Shown here: in pieces, positions 9,297 to 18,466 of the stretch
How positions within the stretch are numbered: position 1 is the first letter of the stretch
Layout of the letters: each line of letters starts with the position of its first letter
NCBI RefSeq assembly: GCF_000332095.2
Contig: NZ_KI913950.1
Coordinates: 129,543 to 193,542, forward strand
Reading direction: 5' to 3'
Length of the DNA: 64,000 nt
From: Leptolyngbya sp. PCC 6406
Lineage (GTDB): Bacteria; Cyanobacteriota; Cyanobacteriia; Phormidesmidales; Phormidesmidaceae
The notes under the pieces: model-generated
The model's input: the letters and a program-made list of their open reading frames with translations, nothing else
Databases searched by the model: none
Told to the model about the DNA's origin: nothing
Position numbers and translations under genes: made by a program

Positions 9297-10297
9297 TCAC
9301 GGCGCATTTCACTGCTATGAATAAATTGACTTATCCCTTCAACGAGTTCAGGCACAACTGGCAGCGTTGGGTCAGAATAGGAAGCATTTTGCTGTTCAGG
9401 GTCTAATGAAACAGCTTTTAAGACGTGATTCATCCCCTCAATAATTCTAAGCTCCGCATCCGGCTTAGCTATTTTCAGGGCTTGCGCCTCACTGACAGGT
9501 ACTTGGATATCAGTTGTTCCTTGAACAATTAGAACAGGTACAGTGAGACGCCTAATCTCTTGAGCAGGGGTGTAGCGGAACCAGGAAATGAGGTAGGGTT
9601 GGACGCTCGATCTGTAGAGCATGTTTAGTTCTGGTGGAATAGAGGTCACTATGTTACCTTGCTCCAGAGCAGCAAGAATCTGCTCATTCTGTTGCCATAA
9701 TGCATCTGGCAAGCTAGGTCGCAGTTGATCTCGTAAAACTTGTGATGCAGTTTGGGCAATTCCGGTGATTGATACAAAAGCATCTGCTCCGGTTTTTTGG
9801 GTTGCCAGCATTCCGATCAGAGAGCCTTCGCTGTGACCAATTACGGTGATGCTTGAGAAACGAGAATCTGCCTGCAATTGCTGAATCCAAAGTGCAGCAT
9901 CTTCAACATAGGTATCGAAACGCAAATCAGCTTCTTCAAGTCCTGCGACTGCGCTTTCTCCAATCCCGCGCTTGTCATATCGGATTGAGGCAATGCCATG
10001 ATCCGCTAATCCTTCAGCGAGGAGTTTGAGGCTATTATTCTGCCCAGCTAGAGGATTGTTTCCATTGCGATCAGTCGGACCTGAACCCGCAATGATCAGC
10101 ACCACTGGCTCTGGCAGATTAGAAGTTGGAATAATCTGTGTGCCATAGAGAGTGCCTGTTGATGTTGTAATGTGAACCTCGGCAGGCGTTGAGGATTTTG
10201 TCATATAACCTACAAACAGCAGTGATAAAGGTAGAGCTATTAGACAGGGAAACAGACTTACAGAACGGCGAGAATTGGGGGATGTAAAGTGAAGCAA
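9260..10297 (-). CDS. Alpha/beta hydrolase (S33-like), exported or membrane-anchored
   Basis: 345 residues from a TTG at 10297. An N-terminal hydrophobic segment (residues ~14-31) acts as signal peptide or anchor. The alpha/beta-hydrolase triad is visible: nucleophile Ser156 in GHSEG, Asp263 in GTTDIQVP and His291 in GMNHV. The GSGPTDRNGNNP block near 71-82 forms the usual oxyanion loop of this YjfP/S33-like group. The substrate is unknown. It lies between two attC-like sites (9210-9296 and 10343-10427) in the orientation expected of a gene cassette, and its last residues are encoded by site B. Confidence 0.8.
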   Translation of the reverse strand: MLHFTSPNSRRSVSLFPCLIALPLSLLFVGYMTKSSTPAEVHITTSTGTLYGTQIIPTSNLPEPVVLIIAGSGPTDRNGNNPLAGQNNSLKLLAEGLADHGIASIRYDKRGIGESAVAGLEEADLRFDTYVEDAALWIQQLQADSRFSSITVIGHSEGSLIGMLATQKTGADAFVSITGIAQTASQVLRDQLRPSLPDALWQQNEQILAALEQGNIVTSIPPELNMLYRSSVQPYLISWFRYTPAQEIRRLTVPVLIVQGTTDIQVPVSEAQALKIAKPDAELRIIEGMNHVLKAVSLDPEQQNASYSDPTLPVVPELVEGISQFIHSSEMRRESNQSRHRNVPN

Positions 10298-10342
10298 TTT
10301 ATATTGAATCCGTCAAATATTCTAATTTAATGAGATAAGGGA

Positions 10343-10427
10343 GTCTAACGGCTCGGTTCAGCGGACGCAGGTAAGCTTGACAACTCAATTAATAGAACTG
10401 AACCGTTCCGCTGCAACGGCGTTGTGT
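10343..10427 (-). repeat. attC-like site A, abutted by a group II intron
   Basis: On the reverse strand R' is GTTAGAC (10349-10343), a perfect match to GTTRRRY. The L arms CAGCGGA (10359-10365) and TCCGCTG (10407-10413) are exactly complementary, and again the right arm has one extra base. The R'' end around 10421-10427 runs into the intron start. Span is 85 bp. It shares TCCGCTGCAACGGCGTTGT with site C. Confidence 0.65.
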
Positions 10428-11780
10428 ACGCCCAGCATGGGCGTGAACTAATGGGGTGAAAGTCCCCTGTGGGAGAACCAGCCATCCAAATGCTCGCAAG
10501 TCATAGGAGCCGAGAGATGGACAACCACTAGCTTAAGGCAAGGGCGTTTCCGCGAGGGAGGGTCTAGAGGAAGCCAGCGGCAAAAGTGCGAGCCGACGGA
10601 CAGAAACGTCATATGAAGGCCGAGTCTCTGGGGCGAGTTGGCACAACACAACATAGGCGCAGCCTTCCCGAAGGGTAGCCCGTTGGTTCAGGGGATACGG
10701 TAAATGACGCGGTTGCGCATCGACAGTCCACGTTCTTATCTGGGGAGATCTGCCGCCTTGGCAGTCTTTGAGGCTAAGGGAGTCTGACTGATACCAAATC
10801 CGACTTGTATACCTCCGAAATAGTATAGGGTTGAGAGATGCCAAGACCCCTGCATCTCGAACCTCATTTTTCAGCCGACGAGCTCAAAGCGCGATATCGC
10901 GCTAGCCAAGACCCCGTCGAGTCTCGCCGTTGGCATCTACTGTGGCTGGTTCACACGCAAACGACCTTGACGGATGCGGCTAAAGCCGTTGGGTTGAACT
11001 ACGACTACGCCCGCTCCGTTGTGAGAGATTACAACCGTTATGGCGCTGATGGCCTACGCAATCGCCGCAAAGATCAGCGACCCCAGCAATCTCGTAGTCT
11101 GCTCAACGCTGAGCAACTCAGAGACCTGGAGTCTCGGTTGCAATCGCCCCCGGACGATGACGGGGTCTGGAGCGGGCCAAAAGTTGCTCAGGTCATCGCT
11201 GAGGTAACCGGAGTGGTGAAGGTCTGGCCCCAGCGAGGGTGGGACTATCTCAAGCGCTTAGAGCAATCCCTGCAAGTGCCTCGTCCCCGTCATCGAAAAG
11301 GTGACCCTGAAGCCCAGGAGGCGTTTAAAAAAACTCCCAGAACGCACGTCGCCGGAGGCAGAAGTCAGCCGAGGCCATAGTAGTCAAATGCTGGCCTGTA
11401 ATGGGTCAGACAAGGCGAAGGGCCGAACCCAATTGAATCAAAGGAGGAGCGATGGAAAACTCAGACGTTTTGCTGAACTCGTTCGGGGGAGAAACGGATT
11501 GGCGTGGAGTCATGCAGCCAGCCTTAGAGACGAACTTGATGGAGCGAATTCTTGCCCCAGAGAATCTGCACCGGGCATGGAAGCAAGTGAAGTTCAATAA
11601 AGGCGCACCCGGCATAGACGGGATGGTGCTGGACGAGTTTGCGTCCTATGCTCGGCTTCACTGGGACGAGATTCGCCAATCTTTGCGAGATGGCAGCTAT
11701 CAACCTTCTCCGGTGCGGCGGGTCATAATCCCGAAGCTGAGAGGGAAGGGAGAGCGATTGCTGGGAGTCCCCACGATTGA
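10424..11780 (+). mobile_element. Truncated group II intron (attC-associated type)
   Basis: The 5' end (GTGTACGCCCAGCATGGGCG, then GGGGTGAAAGTCCCC) and the later CTGGGGAGATCTGC and GTCAGCCGAGGCCATAGTAG blocks are typical of bacterial group II introns that encode a maturase. The intron begins inside or next to the attC-like site A, on the strand opposite to the cassette genes, as described for group IIC-attC introns. It is broken: an IS630 fragment interrupts it at ~10785-11350, and the maturase gene and domains V-VI are lost after ~11780. Confidence 0.7.
10838..11380 (+). pseudogene. IS630-family transposase, N-terminal fragment
   Basis: The frame encodes the winged-helix DNA-binding half of an IS630-type transposase (LTDAAKAVGLNYDYARSVVRDYNRYGADGLRNRRKDQRP). 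Homology ends near 11331 at a run of seven A residues, where a -1 shift would give the expected FKKLPE continuation. The DDE catalytic half is absent, and after ~11350 the sequence returns to intron RNA-type sequence. The remnant is therefore nested in the group II intron. Confidence 0.75.
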
Positions 11781-11856
11781 CACAAACTACTTGACATACC
11801 CGATTCGTAAGAATTCTCCCTATCCCGATTCGACTGCGCCACTACTGTACTTTTAA
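11452..11856 (+). pseudogene. Group II intron reverse transcriptase/maturase, truncated
   Basis: Only RT0-RT2 remain: NLMERILAPENLHRAWKQ, NKGAPGIDGMVLDEF and VRRVIIPKLRGKGERLLGVPT. After GVPT (about 11779) the frame continues for ~25 unrelated residues and stops. The catalytic YADD motif, maturase domain X and endonuclease are missing. The start at 11452 follows AAAGGAGGAGCG. An intact protein would have about 420-600 residues. Confidence 0.85.
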
Positions 11857-12188
11857 GCTGCTCCATACTCTGTGTATGGACGTTTATAAGGAGGCTGCAA
11901 GCCCAACACAATATCCTCTCTGGGCACACCCATTTCAACCAACTCCTCAGCCAGATTCTGGTCGGTCAGGTTCTGCTGGAGCCAAATTTTTCCATCTTTG
12001 ATATCGAAATGAATAATACAGCGATAAACCCGGTTGAACTGTTCCCAACCCACATTCATCCACTGGTAATGATCCCGCTCAGTGTCAAAAATGAGTTGGA
12101 CTTCGACCACATCGTCCGAAATATCATCTTTGGCATACTGGCTGAGTAACGTCTGAACGTATTTCCGGTATTGAGCTATTTTGTCCAT
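11853..12188 (-). CDS. xisI: XisI family protein
   Basis: 111 residues matching XisI, the small acidic partner of XisH originally tied to fdxN-element excision in heterocystous cyanobacteria. The family core is visible: YRKYVQTLLSQYA, VEVQLIFDTERDHYQWMNVGW, RVYRCIIHFDIKDGKIWLQQNLTD and LVEMGVPREDIVLGLQPPYKRPYTEY. The start overlaps the end of xisH by 13 bases, so the genes are translationally coupled. Many xisHI pairs are far from any fdxN element and behave like TA or defence-linked pairs; the precise role here is unknown. Confidence 0.93.
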   Translation of the reverse strand: MDKIAQYRKYVQTLLSQYAKDDISDDVVEVQLIFDTERDHYQWMNVGWEQFNRVYRCIIHFDIKDGKIWLQQNLTDQNLAEELVEMGVPREDIVLGLQPPYKRPYTEYGAA

Positions 12189-12592
12189 TGCACAATCACC
12201 TCATTAGCTGGATCATACACAACTATCAAGACCTGATACCGTTTTACCGCACTTTGAGTGAACTCGTACTGAAAAAATGTTTGGTAAACATCCACTGGGA
12301 TTGCCAGGTATAAACTTCGCTCCGGTTCAACAGACTCCAAAGCCAGACGGTAGCTGAGAAACTGCCCTAATGCAGCATAAAAATCCGTAATTGCAGAGGG
12401 ATTTAAGAAGCTTTTGATCTCGACTGCTATTTTCTCCCCCGCCCGTTCTGCTGCAAGCAATCGCTCTGCACCCAAATCAACTTGAAAGTTGACGTTGCCA
12501 AACTTAAACCGAAGCGGATCGTCAGTAATCGTCCACTGCTCTTTTTGCAACGCGCGTTTTACAGCCTCATGGAAAACATCTTTGGCAGACAC
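12176..12592 (-). CDS. xisH: XisH family protein (PD-(D/E)XK-like)
   Basis: 138 residues matching XisH. The nuclease-like core is DLGAERLLAAERAGEKIAVEIKSF (residues ~41-64), with the usual Asp, Glu and EIK residues of a PD-(D/E)XK fold. The family was named for control of fdxN excision; its biochemical activity is not firmly known. It forms an operon with xisI. The pair lies directly beside the broken group II intron, consistent with an insertion hotspot. Confidence 0.93.
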   Translation of the reverse strand: MSAKDVFHEAVKRALQKEQWTITDDPLRFKFGNVNFQVDLGAERLLAAERAGEKIAVEIKSFLNPSAITDFYAALGQFLSYRLALESVEPERSLYLAIPVDVYQTFFQYEFTQSAVKRYQVLIVVYDPANEVIVQWTK

Positions 12593-12716
12593 AGATCAAG
12601 CCTCGGTACTCCATTTTTATCATCATCCGTTTTCTGGTATGGACATCCTTTCCATTGCCAATAAATGAATGATTTGATACAAATAATTCTCTTCGGTTCC
12701 CCAAGATCCACCCAAA

Positions 12717-12965
12717 TTAAGTTGTGCGAACATAATCGCGGAGCTGCGGATTGAGGAGAGCAACCATTAAATCAGCCACAATGGCATCTAGCTGGCCGTG
12801 CTCAAAGGTTGGCATCTTGAGGGTCAGGTATCCATCAGCATATTTAAGAGGCGGAGTACTGCGATCGCCTCTGCTTGCAGCCAGTTGTTGGTAATCTGCC
12901 CAGCTCATGGGGATAGTTGCCACTGAGCCATCTGGTAAAGATTTGATAGGTGCGATCGCGATCAT
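12717..12965 (-). pseudogene. Uma2-like protein, N-terminal remnant
   Basis: 83 residues from ATG 12965. PMSWADYQQLAASRG, PPLKYADGYLTLKMPTFEHGQ and IVADLMVALLN match the first third of Uma2/DUF820 proteins. The frame stops well before the PD-(D/E)XK core, so this is a decayed copy. An upstream in-frame start (12983) would add only six residues. Confidence 0.6.
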
Positions 12966-13104
12966 ACCTTTGCACCAAAGCAATTCTCTTTCATTGATTA
13001 TAGGTTGCCCAACAGCGGCAACTGTTGCTGGAGTTTGGCCAAGGCTTTAACCTGCCCGCCTTGGTCGATGCGGGATAGGGCTGCTAGCGCCGCCGGGGGG
13101 AGAT

Positions 13105-14037
13105 GTGAATTCCCCCAATCCCATGGACCATGCCGCTGCTACCGCATTCCTGAACCAGCAAGGGCTCACCATCACCGAGTCCCAAACGACCCCTAAACGT
13201 CGGGGAAAACAGCCTAAACCCGTGTGGTTGGTGACCGGTCGGGTGGCTCCCTTCCGGAGCGTGCTCTATGACTTGGGGGGCAATACCCGCTTCACGGGAC
13301 GCAATACCTTTAGCTTCTGGGATGATCCCACAGTTGAACTGGCTGAGGCGATTGAGGAGCAAGGCGAAGAGACCCTAGAAGTACAGGTAGAGGCCCGCAA
13401 CCAGCGCTCAGCGCAACGGGCGCAGCGGTATCAAGAGCGGGCCGTCAAGCAACGTGCTGAGGGCGAAGCGGCTTACCGTCGCTCCAATGCGGCGGTGGAA
13501 GGGATTTCCGTGGGTCAGCCTATCCTGGTGGGACACCATAGCGAAAAGGGCCATCGCCGTGCCCTTAATCGTGCCCATAAAGCCATGGATCAATCAGTGG
13601 CTGCGGCTCGGACGGCAGAGGAATTGAGCCAGAGGGCAGCGGGTAGTGAGGGTCAGATCCGCCATCGTCAGTCGAAGGAGTATATCGGCAACCGTCTGAA
13701 GGAAGCTGAGGCCAATCAACAGGAAGCACAGCGGTTGTTGGATCGCTACCCGAACCATACGCGCTATCAGCTCCAACTCCAGGATGCTCAAGCAGCGATC
13801 GCCCACTGGCAGCAGGCGCTAGCGGCAGCGGGTGGGGTGTTGACCAGAGCGGATATCGCCAAGGGGGATTGGGTGCAGTATAGCCATACCTGGTATGAGG
13901 TGCTGCGGGTAAATGCCAAGTCAGTGACGATTAAGGGTTGGTTGGGGGTGGAGACCATGACCTGGCGAGCGGAATATCACAAAATTCAGGCTCATGTGAG
14001 TCGGGCACAGCGGCAGGAAAAGGAGCGAAAGGAATAG
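13105..14037 (+). CDS. DUF3560 domain-containing protein
   Basis: 310 residues. GTG 13105 is preferred because a GGGGGGAG ribosome site lies just upstream; ATG 13123 is the alternative. The middle region is DUF3560: RAQRYQERAVKQRAEGEAAYRRSNAAVEGISVGQPILVGHHSEKGHRRALNR (about 100-160), followed by a long helical, Gln/Ala-rich segment (~165-240) and a C-terminal beta domain with GDWVQYSHTWYEVLRVNAKSVTI. DUF3560 proteins occur on plasmids and conjugative elements. Their function is not established. It opens the mobile-element-like block. Confidence 0.8.
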   Translation: MNSPNPMDHAAATAFLNQQGLTITESQTTPKRRGKQPKPVWLVTGRVAPFRSVLYDLGGNTRFTGRNTFSFWDDPTVELAEAIEEQGEETLEVQVEARNQRSAQRAQRYQERAVKQRAEGEAAYRRSNAAVEGISVGQPILVGHHSEKGHRRALNRAHKAMDQSVAAARTAEELSQRAAGSEGQIRHRQSKEYIGNRLKEAEANQQEAQRLLDRYPNHTRYQLQLQDAQAAIAHWQQALAAAGGVLTRADIAKGDWVQYSHTWYEVLRVNAKSVTIKGWLGVETMTWRAEYHKIQAHVSRAQRQEKERKE

Positions 14038-14236
14038 GGGGGATTATACTGAGTCATTCTGTCTAGGTGACAGACCCTCTCTTAAGTATATCTACTCAGG
14101 TCACATGGCCGACTCTCGTTGCCCAACCGTGCCATTTACCGTCTCCCGTGAACCAGTGGAAGGCTCAGTTTAAACCCATGCCCAATCTATCTCGTCGTCA
14201 CTTCACTTCCTCATGGAGTGGATTGCCCTAATCGCA

Positions 14237-14848
14237 CTACCGACCAGCATTCAAAATGAGATTGACAGTCAACTTGAGGTTAGGGAATATGGAAGAAATG
14301 ATCTCTCCTTGTCCGGTAAACGCCTGTTCTTGGTAGACTTGTCCTTGAAGCGTTAATACCAGTATCACGTGGCGTTCGGGATCGATTAACCAATATTCAG
14401 GAATGCCCCGATCAGCATATTCTTGGCGTTTTTCAATATAGTCTCTGTCGTAATTTGGCTCTCCAGGTTTGCCGGGTGACACAACTTCAACGACGAGTAG
14501 CGGGGGGGCTTGGTCGTAGGCTAGAAGCGATTGCTTTTGGGTAATGACGGCATGATAAGATGCTTCAGAATGGACGGTTAAATCAGGATCTCGCGCCGTA
14601 ACTTTGGTGGAGCTAACCGCAATGAGATGCTTGTTGCCAAGGCGGTAGGGGGGAATCCCTTGCTGGGCAAAGACGATCGCGAGAAAAAACACGATCGAGA
14701 TATTTAATGCTGTCTCCGCACCCGTATCAACTAATACACCATCCACCAATTCGTAGCGAGTATTAGTGTCGTCGTCATAATTGAGATACTCCTCAAAGGT
14801 CATTCGTCGATTTGTATGGCAGACGGGCTGCCCAGAGAGTATCGTCAT
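14237..14848 (-). CDS. Uma2 family (DUF820) putative endonuclease
   Basis: 203 residues with the complete Uma2 layout: RRMTFEEYLNYDDDTNTRYELVDGVLV, then ARDPDLTVH (acidic residue), PPLLVVEVVSPGKPGEPNYDRDYIEKRQEYADRGIPEYWLIDPE with the EVVSP motif of the PD-(D/E)XK-like fold. These proteins are abundant in cyanobacteria and their biological role is largely unknown. The gene stands alone, pointing toward the DUF3560 gene. Confidence 0.9.
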   Translation of the reverse strand: MTILSGQPVCHTNRRMTFEEYLNYDDDTNTRYELVDGVLVDTGAETALNISIVFFLAIVFAQQGIPPYRLGNKHLIAVSSTKVTARDPDLTVHSEASYHAVITQKQSLLAYDQAPPLLVVEVVSPGKPGEPNYDRDYIEKRQEYADRGIPEYWLIDPERHVILVLTLQGQVYQEQAFTGQGEIISSIFPNLKLTVNLILNAGR

Positions 14849-14992
14849 AGATGATCGAGCCTCATGGGTCTGCTAATAGCAATAATTCTAACAATAAGGT
14901 GATGCCCCTCACCCATCCCTTGATTCTAGGCATGGACACAAACTGCTTTACAAACCCCCCTGAATAGCCAACCCGAAACGCTATCGCGGGTT

Positions 14993-15017
14993 GGGGGTGA
15001 TGCATTCAATCACCCCC
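14993..15017 (+). promoter_or_regulatory. Hairpin covering the recG-like ribosome site
   Basis: GGGGGTGAT (14993-15001) is the exact complement of ATCACCCCC (15009-15017), ending two bases before the start codon at 15019. No separate Shine-Dalgarno is visible, so a hairpin in the mRNA could limit translation. This is inference from sequence only. Confidence 0.35.
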
Positions 15018-15018
15018 G

Positions 15019-17112
15019 ATGGCAAAGCCCTCAACCCGCCGCCCCCAGCGGAGACCAACCGCCGCCGCCGCCCTAGCTAAGCTGGGATTGCATAGCCCCC
15101 TAGACCTGCTGCACCACTATCCCAAACGGCATGAGCACTACGAATACAAACCCCTAGAGCAGATTCAAGCCGGAGAGTGCGTCACCGTCATCGGTAGCCT
15201 CGTTCACCACAGTATTCGCCCCGCCAAACAGGGCCAACTAATCGTGCAGCGGTGGGCGATCGCCAGCCGTGATCACCGCCATCGCCTGCTGTGTACCCAT
15301 TTCCATAAAGCCGAACCGCCCTACACCTCACCGGCATGGCAACGACAACAACAGCAGTAATATGCCAAAGGGTGCCGGGTACAGATGAGGGGTGCCGTCA
15401 AATACGACAACTACACCCACTGCCTCACCATCAACGCCAAAGCAGTGCAGCCGGTGTCGGCTCATGAGATAGCCCAGGTGCCCAAGCTGACCCTGCAACC
15501 CGTGTATCGCCTGAGCCGAGGGATAGATGCCGAAGACCTGCGACACCGGATCCAAGTCGCCCTGGCCCAGACCCCCCTACCCGACGACCCCCTGCCCGCC
15601 AAAGTCAAACGGCGCTATGGCTTGGTGGACCTGAAGATCGCCCTAAAGCAGATCCACTTCCCTGAAACCGAAACAGAACTAGAAGCCGCCCGCCAGCGCC
15701 TCGTGTTCGATGAATTCTTCTACCTGCACCTAGCACTGCTGCTGCACCGGGGCCGCACCCCCGTGGCCCCAGGTCGCCCCCTGAAACTAGAACTGCTGGG
15801 TCAATTCCAAGCCAACTTGCCCTTCACCCTGACCCAGGCCCAACAACGGGTGATTGTCGATATCCTGGATGACTTGGCCCAGCCCTTTCCCATGAATCGC
15901 CTGGTGCAGGGAGATGTGGGATCCGGCAAGACCGTGGTAGCGGTAGCCGCCTGCCTTGCAGTCATCGCCCAGGGTCACCAAGCTGCCCTGATGGCCCCCA
16001 CCGAAACCCTAGCTGAGCAGCACTACCACAAGGTCAAGGGCTGGCTGAAGCCCTTGGGAATGACGACCGCATTGCTGATGGGCGCAACCCGAGCTAAAGC
16101 CAGGAGAGCGCTGCTGGCGGATTTGGCTAGCGGCCAGATTGATTTAGTTGTGGGCACCCATGCCCTAGTCAGCGCCAACGTCACCTACGCTAACTTGGGT
16201 CTGGCCGTGATTGATGAACAACATCGCTTTGGGGTGAAGCAACGCAATGCCTTAGTGGCCAAAGGCCCCAATCCCCACCTGTTGAGCATGACCGCCACCC
16301 CCATTCCCCGCACCCTGGCCTTAGCCCTGCATCAGGATGTGGACGTGAGCCTGATTGACGAGCTGCCCCCTGGTCGTAAAGCCATCATCACCCAAGTGCT
16401 GGGGCCAGAGGGGCAAGGGCAAGTCCAGCGCTTGGTGAAGCTGCAACTGGCGATGGGATTTCAAGCCTACGTGGTGTTGCCCCTGGTAGAGCGCAGCACT
16501 GACGGAGAGGTGAAGTCGGCCCAAGAAGCCTACGCCCAATATCAACAAGCCTTTGCCGACTACCAAGTGGGACTGCTCCATGGACGCATGACTACCCAGG
16601 CCAAAAGTAAAGCCCTCAATGCCTTTCGCGCTGGCCAAAGTCAGATTCTAGTGTCAACGACCGTGATTGAAGTCGGGGTAGATGTACCCAAGGCCACGGT
16701 GATGGTGGTGGAGCAAGCGGAACGGTTTGGGTTGGCCCAACTGCATCAACTGCGGGGTCGGGTGGGGCGCAGCGGTGACCAATCCTATTGCCTACTTATT
16801 GATGGAGCCGGGACAGCCGCCAGTCAAGAGCGCCTGAGCATTCTGGCCCAGCACCAAGACGGCTTCAAGATAGCCGAAGCCGACTTGCAGATGCGGGGAG
16901 CCGGGGAAGTGTTGGGTCAAAAACAGACCGGGATTCCCCAGTTTGCCCTAGCGGATTTGGTCAAAGACCGAGACCTATTGCCCTTAGCCCATAGCGCGGC
17001 CCGAGGCGCAGTCGCCAAAGGAGAACGGCTCCAGTGTTGGCCCCGGTTGCTGGCGGAGGCCCAGCGGCGCGGGCATTTAGAGCGAGCATTGCATCAGCCC
17101 CATTTGAACTAG
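15019..17112 (+). pseudogene. RecG-like helicase interrupted by an in-frame TAA
   Basis: Two frames that are in phase (15019-15360 and 15385-17112) are separated by a single TAA at 15358-15360 after a run of Gln codons. Read through, they give ~697 residues, the size of RecG. The first part is the wedge/OB domain (LGLHSPLDLLHHYPKRHEHYE). The second has the SF2 helicase motifs: GDVGSGKT, DEQHRFGVKQR, MTATPIPRTLAL, STTVIEVGVDVPKAT and QLHQLRGRVGRS. RecG remodels stalled forks and branched DNA. The single stop may be an inactivating mutation, a suppressed codon or a read error; re-initiation at 15385 would yield a helicase lacking the wedge. Confidence 0.8.
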
Positions 17113-17527
17113 GGGCGCGGTAGCCGCAGGTGCAGCGAGAACACCTGATGGGGTGGGATGACATTAATGGCATAAACCCGATCCCCGATGCCGTGTCTCC
17201 CTGATCCCAAAATAGGGTTTGCCCCCAGGTTGGGTGAGGAAGCCACCTTATCATTGCAGCCCCGGTTTTGGGCGTTGCCAATCTACAAGTGTGTTGAAGT
17301 GCATTGGCAATTCCATCAATTCCACCAAACCCTAATCCCTGATGGTTACGGCCCTGTAGGGGGTTACTTTATCCCATCTAGAGTTGCCCTTACCCTTGCC
17401 TTCGCCACACAGCTATAGAGATGTTCGATGCCCCTGATGGCCGACGCTGGATTCAAGCCTAGGGAACCGCTAGTCTAATCGGATATTCCCCCTAGACGGG
17501 CTGAGTCATATCAGTAAAAATCCAATT
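17113..17527. other. Intergenic region, no gene recognised
   Basis: Some 415 bases between the RecG-like gene and the cyAbrB operator. Short open frames on both strands have no family resemblance and no ribosome sites. Confidence 0.4.
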
Positions 17528-17558
17528 ATTCTACAGAATCTTATTTACTCTGTAGAAT
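17528..17558 (+). promoter_or_regulatory. Inverted repeat upstream of cyAbrB
   Basis: ATTCTACAGA (17528-17537) and TCTGTAGAAT (17549-17558) are perfectly complementary, separated by 11 bases, 35 bases before the cyAbrB start codon. It looks like an operator, perhaps for autoregulation. Confidence 0.55.
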
Positions 17559-17592
17559 AGTTGGGTGAATTATCAAAACTGAGGTTTTCTAG

Positions 17593-17982
17593 ATGACCGT
17601 AGCAGAAATAGCTCCTTTGACAGGTAAAGAACTACTGCAAAAAGTCAAGGAGTTGAGTGAGCTGAGTAAACGGGATACGGCTAAAGCCTGTGGGTATTAC
17701 AGCACCACCAAAACGGGTAAAGCCCGCATTGACCTGACCGGCTTCTACGACGCCCTACTAGCGGCCCGAGGCATTTCCCTAGAGCCCGAGAAAAAGAAAG
17801 ATGGTCGGGGTCGGGAGGCCAGTTATCGGGTCGGGGTACATAAAAATGGTCAGATCGTGATTGGCTCTGCCTACACCCAAGAGATGGGATTGAACCCCGG
17901 CGATGAGTTTGAGATTAAGGTGGGCTATAAGCATATCCACCTGAAGCAATTGAGCGAAGGCCAAGCTGGCGAAGAAGAATAG
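17593..17982 (+). CDS. cyAbrB-type transcriptional regulator
   Basis: 129 residues matching cyanobacterial AbrB proteins: N-terminal TGKELLQKVKELSELSKRDTAKACGYYSTTKTGKARIDLTGFYDALLAA followed by the AbrB-like DNA-binding region YRVGVHKNGQIVIGSAYTQEMGLNPGDEFEIKVGYKHIHLKQL. Chromosomal cyAbrB proteins control carbon, nitrogen and redox genes. This copy lies beside PRTRC and phage-like genes, so it may instead regulate the element. It has an inverted-repeat operator upstream and a strong terminator downstream. Confidence 0.93.
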   Translation: MTVAEIAPLTGKELLQKVKELSELSKRDTAKACGYYSTTKTGKARIDLTGFYDALLAARGISLEPEKKKDGRGREASYRVGVHKNGQIVIGSAYTQEMGLNPGDEFEIKVGYKHIHLKQLSEGQAGEEE

Positions 17983-18030
17983 CCCCTCAGGCTAAACTTG
18001 CCTTGACTCAAGGGTAAATTGCAGCCCTCC

Positions 18031-18066
18031 AAAGCCTCCCCTGGTTCTATCTAGGGGAGGCTTTTT
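18031..18066 (+). terminator. Terminator of cyAbrB
   Basis: AAAGCCTCCCCT (18031-18042) pairs with AGGGGAGGCTTT (18053-18064), followed by a short T run. Confidence 0.85.
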
Positions 18067-18139
18067 GCGAGGGACTGGAGCGATGGCCTGAGCGCCGCTA
18101 CCGCGCTAGGGGATGACGTGACGAAAGGGATCATGCCCG

Positions 18140-18418
18140 ATGCCCCCTACCTTGATCTCGCAGAAACAAGGCGTATGCTTCTGCAACTTCACCCTAATTA
18201 ACCAGGGTCTTGACCACATCCGCTTCTATGTGGACTTGCTGCACCACCCCGGAGAGTTTGATTTCAACGATATGGATGCCTTCCTCAAAGGCTCCGTCAC
18301 CCCGCTCGTGTGGCAGCAGACCCGGCGGTTGAAATTGACGATTAATACCCCCGAAGCAGGGGCCATCAACTATCACTGCTGGCTCAGAATTCAGGGCGAC
18401 CTGCCCCAAGTCAGTTAA
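18140..18418 (+). CDS. Hypothetical 92-residue protein
   Basis: No family recognised. The protein is soluble with no signal peptide (NQGLDHIRFYVDLLHHPGEFDFNDMDAFLKGSV). It ends 48 bases before the PAPS-reductase-like gene and shares its direction, so it may be the first gene of that transcript. Base composition and codon choice match the downstream genes. Confidence 0.5.
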   Translation: MPPTLISQKQGVCFCNFTLINQGLDHIRFYVDLLHHPGEFDFNDMDAFLKGSVTPLVWQQTRRLKLTINTPEAGAINYHCWLRIQGDLPQVS

Positions 18419-18466
18419 TGGTCCTGAGTAGGGCTTTTTTTGTCCCCTGAGTATTGAGAAAAACCC

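Noticed and set aside
12998..13070. Short in-frame run reading AQQRQLLLEFGQGFNLPALVDAG before a stop
   Set aside because: Looks like a C-terminal gene fragment but is too short to assign and has no start codon.
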